In this document: positions 58,702 to 64,000 of the stretch, piece by piece
How positions within the stretch are numbered: the stretch's first letter is position 1
Layout: each line of letters opens with the position of its first letter
Assembly: GCF_949628215.1 (NCBI RefSeq)
Contig: NC_134278.1
Coordinates: 106,187,277 to 106,251,276 of the forward strand
Reading direction: 5' to 3'
DNA: 64,000 nucleotides
From: Phalacrocorax aristotelis
Taxonomy: Eukaryota > Chordata > Aves > Suliformes > Phalacrocoracidae
Notes under the pieces: model-generated
Database searches by the model: none
The model's input: only the letters and a program-made list of their open reading frames with translations
What the model was told of the DNA's origin: nothing
Position numbers and translations under genes: made by a program

Positions 58702-60471
58702 CTACAGGATAAATTAGTTTTTTGGAGTAACCAGGGCACATCCTATGGATCACTGGCCATGTGAACTAGAACAGCTACATCTGACACATCATGCCAGTAA
58801 GTATGAGGGTGAAGCCTGGTTGACGCAAATCACAAGATTTGCCCATAAAACAAACAAAATAACCCAGCTCTGTTTCATTACTGTACCAGACAGCAGCATT
58901 CGCTTTAAAGAGGGAAAGGCTGCCTCCTTCATGTCTTTCTGCTAGAGAAATCTCAGTCACCAGTAACTGCTTGCCTTGCATAGCTCTGTAACAGAGGGCA
59001 GTCTGCTCAGGAAGGGCCAGGGCATATTTTGAGATTTCAATTACTTGGTAAACAAAAGCAGCCATACTGATTTTTGCTCCTGCATCTAAGTCTGCTGCTC
59101 AGGACCCTTTCTGCTGGGGACGAACACTTGCCACACACTGAGAAGGTGACATTGGAAAGCTGTTACACTAGCCTTAAGTGCTGTCTCAACAGAGTCAGAT
59201 GTCAGCCGTATCTGGCAGAGAAACCAGCTCTGCTAGAAACATTGGTCTAGATTCCAGCCACAGCATCGTGCACTTCAAATGGATCTGTGGAATCTCATCC
59301 AAAGAAGCAGTAGAACCCACCTAACCCACATTTTATGGCTCTCTTCAGACAGATTAGATGGTCACTCACATGGGAATCAGCAGCAAGAAAAAGGAAATGT
59401 TGTGCCCAAAGTTCATGGTAATCCAGATGGGAAAGTGCCTCTACTCTGATGTCTGTGGCACCAATATTGTCCCTACGGAAAGCAACTTTGCCTCTCAGAT
59501 CACTCCAAGCAGCTTCCTGACCTGTCTTAGCACCACATTTTCTACTTTTCTTCATGCTTTGACATCTGTACAATGGCTGACTATTTCTTGACTGTGTCAG
59601 TAACAATTTTAAAGGCTTTATCGGTCTGCATTTCCAACACATCATGATCAGGGTGCTGGGCTACCTCTAAATCATAGATTGAATCTAAAATACTAATTCT
59701 CATATTTTTGTGCATCTTACACAACTAGAACAATTCCTCCTGTTTGCCTGCAACACTTTCCTGAAGACCTGTTGTTATAGTGCAAGCTAGGGAAAGTGGC
59801 TGACTCGCTTAATACTGTGGGGTAAAAGAAACTCTGGCTATTATTAGGACACTGTCTAGGTTTCAGGGTTATTTCTCATTTTCAGCTAGGCCAATCATTT
59901 GAACCAACCTATGACTGCAGTGCTCTTCCTTTTAGTGACACCTGGTGCATAATTACTGACCCAATTTCACTGTAGGTTTTTGGGTGCACACACGTCATAA
60001 AAACAGCTCAGATTTTGAAAAAGGTCACAATGAAAAGAGACCATGTTTTTTCAAGAGCCTTCAACACTCGCTGCTGCTCTGTACAAGGCTAGCAGATGTA
60101 TCAATGGTCAGACAGGTAAGGAAGCTGTAAGTATGGACCCACAAAACAAGCTTTTGGCTTATGAAAACCTTGATTAAATGGTTTCACTGTTTTGTCTCTT
60201 ATGGTTAGTGCCACAAGCTCTCATCAGGAGAGGTCTTGGTTCATCTACAATTTCCTAGGTCTTATCAAATAGCCTAAATTATTTAAAAATAGTGAAAAAG
60301 GTCTGATACGTTATACTCATGTGGCAATCTTCCCCCCAAATGAACATTTTTAGAAATTATTGACTAAAAATTTCACCCCAAATAAACAAATACTGCTGCA
60401 ATTTTGAAAAGCAGATATTACCACATCACATCTATTGTTTCACAGGAAAGACAATTTTCCATAAAACAAAC
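58702..60471 (-). other. DTL: DTL intron
   Basis: A 1,770-base intron with donor GTTTG and acceptor ATCCTGTAG. A protein-like open frame of 44 codons on the minus strand (59581-59715) is noted under findings. Otherwise I see nothing recognisable. Confidence 0.85.
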
Positions 60472-60561
60472 CTTAGTGAAGTCTGAAGGACACCAAGCAA
60501 TGGAGGTAACTTCTTGAGAGTGACCAAGGAGTATCCGTGGAGGAAGGCTGGGCTCAGAAAC
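60472..60561 (-). CDS. DTL: DTL exon: start of last WD40 blade
   Basis: A 90-base exon of exactly 30 codons, in phase 0 at both ends. It has acceptor ATTTTTAAG and donor ACTAAG|GTTTG. It encodes VSEPSLPPRILLGHSQEV, then TSIAWCPSDFTK. This matches the human segment ending LLGHSQEVTSVCWCPSDFTK nearly residue for residue. The GH dipeptide opens the WD40 repeat completed by the next exon. The acceptor AAG is less common than CAG or TAG, but frame and homology leave little doubt. Confidence 0.93.
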
Positions 60562-63500
60562 CTTAAAAATTCCATAGAAAAACAGTATACAGTCAGAAGC
60601 CCTGCAGCCTAATATACATCACTAAGAAAAGACCTCGCAGCCCACCTGTGAAGCATGTGAATACTTTCCATCTTTCCTATATTAGATGGATAAATCAAAT
60701 GCTCTCAGCCTGTCATCATGAGGCAACAACTGATGGGGCCCTAAGAGTCAGTTCATGTTTCATTTCTAGAGGTGAAGCAGCTGGTCACTGCTGAGATGTA
60801 TTGACTTTCCTGAAAAGACTTGTTCAATTCCTGGTAAACAAAGGATTTCTGCCTCCAGAGTTGTCAGCCCAAAACATGACACAAGCATTTTACTATATTA
60901 AGTACTTCTACCTATTCTAGGTAAGATGCTTAAAAGTTTGGGAAGCTCAAACTTTGAATTAGGATAGACATATATATTCTGCTGGCATTTTACAAATGTC
61001 CCAATCACAGGCCAATGGTTTATTAAAAAATTAAAATTGCCACCAACAAAATCCTGTAGATGAACCTTCAGTGGCTTCAGAACTTCTGTTTGTGCGACAG
61101 CCAAGTGCCTGTACCTCCTCCAAGCAACCAGCTGGATGACAGACTCTCTTAAGAGAGTTCATAAAAAACCTCCCTACATCACTCATGCTCATTAAACTGA
61201 TCTCTATTTCTCTTACACCCTTCATAAAAATCTTTCTCCTGTTCTACGGTATTACTGTTAATCTTCGACTATAGCTCATGTAAGTGACAGATACAGCTGA
61301 AGCTAGCATTAACTGGCCCAAGGAAGAAAACACATACACAGAGATTATATCCAAGTTTTGCATGCTTTTAGTAGGCAATCCTTTCTGGAGCTATGAGTCA
61401 CCATTATTGATGTGACATTATAAGGGGGATTTATCAAGGGGATTTGCATAAATGACTAAGTGAATGAACAGATCCTTTAGTGTGTGGGCAAAGGAGTAGA
61501 CATTACATACAGATTTCAAAGGAAGATGCAAGATATTGGGGAAGGCTTCTGATGTACACACAAGTTTTTCTCTTGTGGATCACCTCCTACAACAACTGCA
61601 AAACCACAGGTGAATATCCAGCTTCAGATCTTAAAGTTGTTCTGATACAAACAGGTTAATCTCAACAAGCTGCTTTTTTTTCCTGGCATAGCAAAGGCAA
61701 TCACTTGACTAAATATCCACTGAATGCCTTGGTCAGAGTATTCCCTTATCTGCCAAAACATGCAATACCATGGAAACTAAATCCTTATTTAGGGAATAAA
61801 CAACACATCTTGGCGCAGAGAACACCTTTGTTTACATTTAATAGTGGTCTTGCTATACACACGTAACAGACACAATGGCAGTGTAGTAGCCCCTGACTGC
61901 TGAAAGGAAAGCAGAAGATAATTATTCTTGCTGCAACACACTGGTTTTAGACCATACTAGCATAAATTAAACCAACTTATATCATTGTGAGCTAAAGGAA
62001 GATGCACAGGTGTAGCTGTGTCCGCTGTGTTCGGCAGAAGACAAGTCAGCCAGTCTGCACATGTTAAGTCAGGATTAGCCACAGCACATGCTGCTTTTTG
62101 CCTGATTTGACAGGATATTGGTGGGGAAGTTAGAGCTGTTGTGGAGAGGTTAAAAAGAGAAGCCTAGGAAATGAGACTTTATTAGTTACTCTACTCACTG
62201 AAACAGCTGTTGTATCCATTTTCCAAGATTCAGCATGAAATGTTGTGTATAGTTTTTTGCACCATACGATACAGAAGCACTTAAATTCCAATGCTGGGAC
62301 AACCAAAGGGTCACTTAATATGGTCACCTTAGAGTGGTCTGTACCAGAGCATTCAAAGGACAATGGAGCTATGGAGTATATTTCTATAAAAGTTATTATT
62401 TTATTACCAGGAAGGTAGCTTAGCTAGGTACCATCTTTGTAGAGAGAACCGTTTCTGTTCTCTGGCTTTTATAATCTTAGGGCTGTTCAAGAGTCAGTTC
62501 ATTAACTAATGAACGAGTAATTTAAAAAACAGCAACACAATAAAGTGAGCGTTCATTGAATAGAATTGATTTATGTATGGAAGCAGACTGAAACAGCGTC
62601 CTCATCAGCGATAACTTCTAGCCACAGTATTCCTTGAGAACTGCTGAGCCAAACACCACTTAGCACTGCCGCAAAAGTTTCTCAGAAACATAATCTGGAT
62701 GGACAAGGTCTTGCTCTGCCTTTCCTTCCCCTCTAGATACGGAAAGCTAGCGCTCTTCATTAAGTTCTTTCCAACATTACCTGTTAATTGCTCAGGCAAT
62801 ATCTGACCATGTTTTTTTCACAGCATAGTATGTCCTCATCCCAGGAAAAGATCCATATGTTTCAGAGTCAGTAAAATCTGCCAATACTTAAAACAAATTA
62901 AGAAGCCTCTGGATATGACAGATCTCAGAAGAGACAGTTTCACTGGAAGTCCCACTCTCTGACATGACTATGGGATTAAAATAAAAGTAATCATCTGATG
63001 ATTTATTTAGTAAACATTCAATACAATCTGTCACCTACATGTGATAGCAACAGAAGCCATCTCTACACAAATACATTTTAAATGTGCTTAAATGCTTAAA
63101 CTTTGAGATGTAATGACATCCTTAAATGCTCTCGACCCAGTCCCAGCCTGCATTCCAAGAAAGCACCAAAACACCTGAACACAGGATGCGCAACCCAAGT
63201 TTGCACAGGTGTTTTTGCTGAACTCGCACAGAACATGAGGAAGGTTAAAATTACACCACTTGGCCATGCTACCGCAGTCCTGCTACTTCTGAGTAAGCAA
63301 TCCAGCTGCTTACACGTATTCTCCAAATCAAAGAGAATACATGCTCAAACCACAATCACAGCAGGCTGGCCCTCTGCTCTCAAAGGTTTGTATTTTACTT
63401 TTAAACTCATTGTGAAAGGGGTAAACAAGTCAGCGTTCCTTAAAAATTACCCCGAACTTGAAATAAGCAGTCACCTGTGGTTTCTAGTTACTTCAGATAA

Positions 63501-64000
63501 GAAGTCCACTCTGTTTCCATATGGCTGTCAGGTATGGAGAGCAGAACTTGGAGCATGCCTTATTCTGAGGTCCCTGCAATTAACTTGGTGACATTTGCAT
63601 TTCCTACACGTCAGCACAAGATGCCAAGTGACGGAGCCTCTCGGCTGTCAGACAGTGCTTTGGAATTTTGCTGAGGGCTCTGGCTGAGCCCTTGCTGTAA
63701 TACAAAGGCTTTAAAGACAGTAAATTGAGCATGAGAAAAAGCTATGTCTGAAGCAAGAGCTGTAAGAAGGAGAAGTAGGGGAAAAGACTGCCCTTTAAAA
63801 CAATCAAGTTGTTAGGTTTCTGTTAATGTGCTCCATTGCTAAATATGAACTGAGAACTGTCTGTCTACTTGTCATAGCTGGCTTAATCACCAGAATTGAA
63901 AGAGGACTTTAATGCCCATTAAAATCAGATTAAGATCAGCAACTTGCAGTAAGCAGCAGTGATGACAGCTGTATTGATGGCTGGAGGTTAACTTTGTTTT
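60562..64000 (-). other. DTL: DTL intron (partial)
   Basis: Upstream of the last WD40 exons, the sequence to the right edge shows no match I can recognise to earlier DTL exons, such as the segment with NGHQNSTFYVKSSLSPDD in human. At least 3.4 kb of intron therefore lies here, and the rest of DTL is outside the window. Two chance-like open frames occur: plus strand 63103-63591 and minus strand 62130-62363. Confidence 0.75.

Overview
This is nuclear DNA from a bird, most likely a member of Neoaves. Three things point there: avian-type CR1 LINE sequence with the characteristic 3' end (21610-22310); a 576 bp solo LTR of the ERVL-like type I know from songbirds and other Neoaves (28456-29031); and two split vertebrate genes whose proteins closely resemble, but differ from, the mammalian ones. 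There are no bacterial operons, no CRISPR arrays and no rRNA or tRNA genes that I could find.

Both recognisable genes lie on the minus strand. On the right, 52212-60561 holds the last four coding exons of DTL (CDT2), the substrate receptor of the CRL4 ubiquitin ligase. They cover the end of the WD40 propeller, the long disordered tail and the C-terminal PIP box, and the reading frame is continuous across all three junctions. The rest of DTL lies beyond the right edge. On the left, 8405-8555 is the first coding exon of PPP2R5A (B56-alpha, a PP2A regulatory subunit). It sits in a CpG island of about 2.3 kb, and the first 8.4 kb of the window is its intron 1. The same-strand order DTL then PPP2R5A matches the human 1q32 neighbourhood as I know it, which supports both calls.

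Between them lies about 42 kb with no recognisable gene (about 10.3-51.9 kb). It contains the CR1 fragment, the solo LTR, a few short simple repeats and some GC-richer patches with overlapping chance-like open frames.

The genes do not form a pathway unit. DTL directs PCNA-coupled destruction of CDT1, p21 and SET8. PPP2R5A directs PP2A to phosphoproteins. The PPP2R5A island carries two abutting consensus E2F sites, which may tie it to the cell cycle, but that is inference.

I did not find an undescribed biological system. The items most worth checking are the E2F pair, the long open frame upstream of the PPP2R5A start, the short tail after the DTL PIP box, and the LTR that keeps its promoter and polyadenylation elements.
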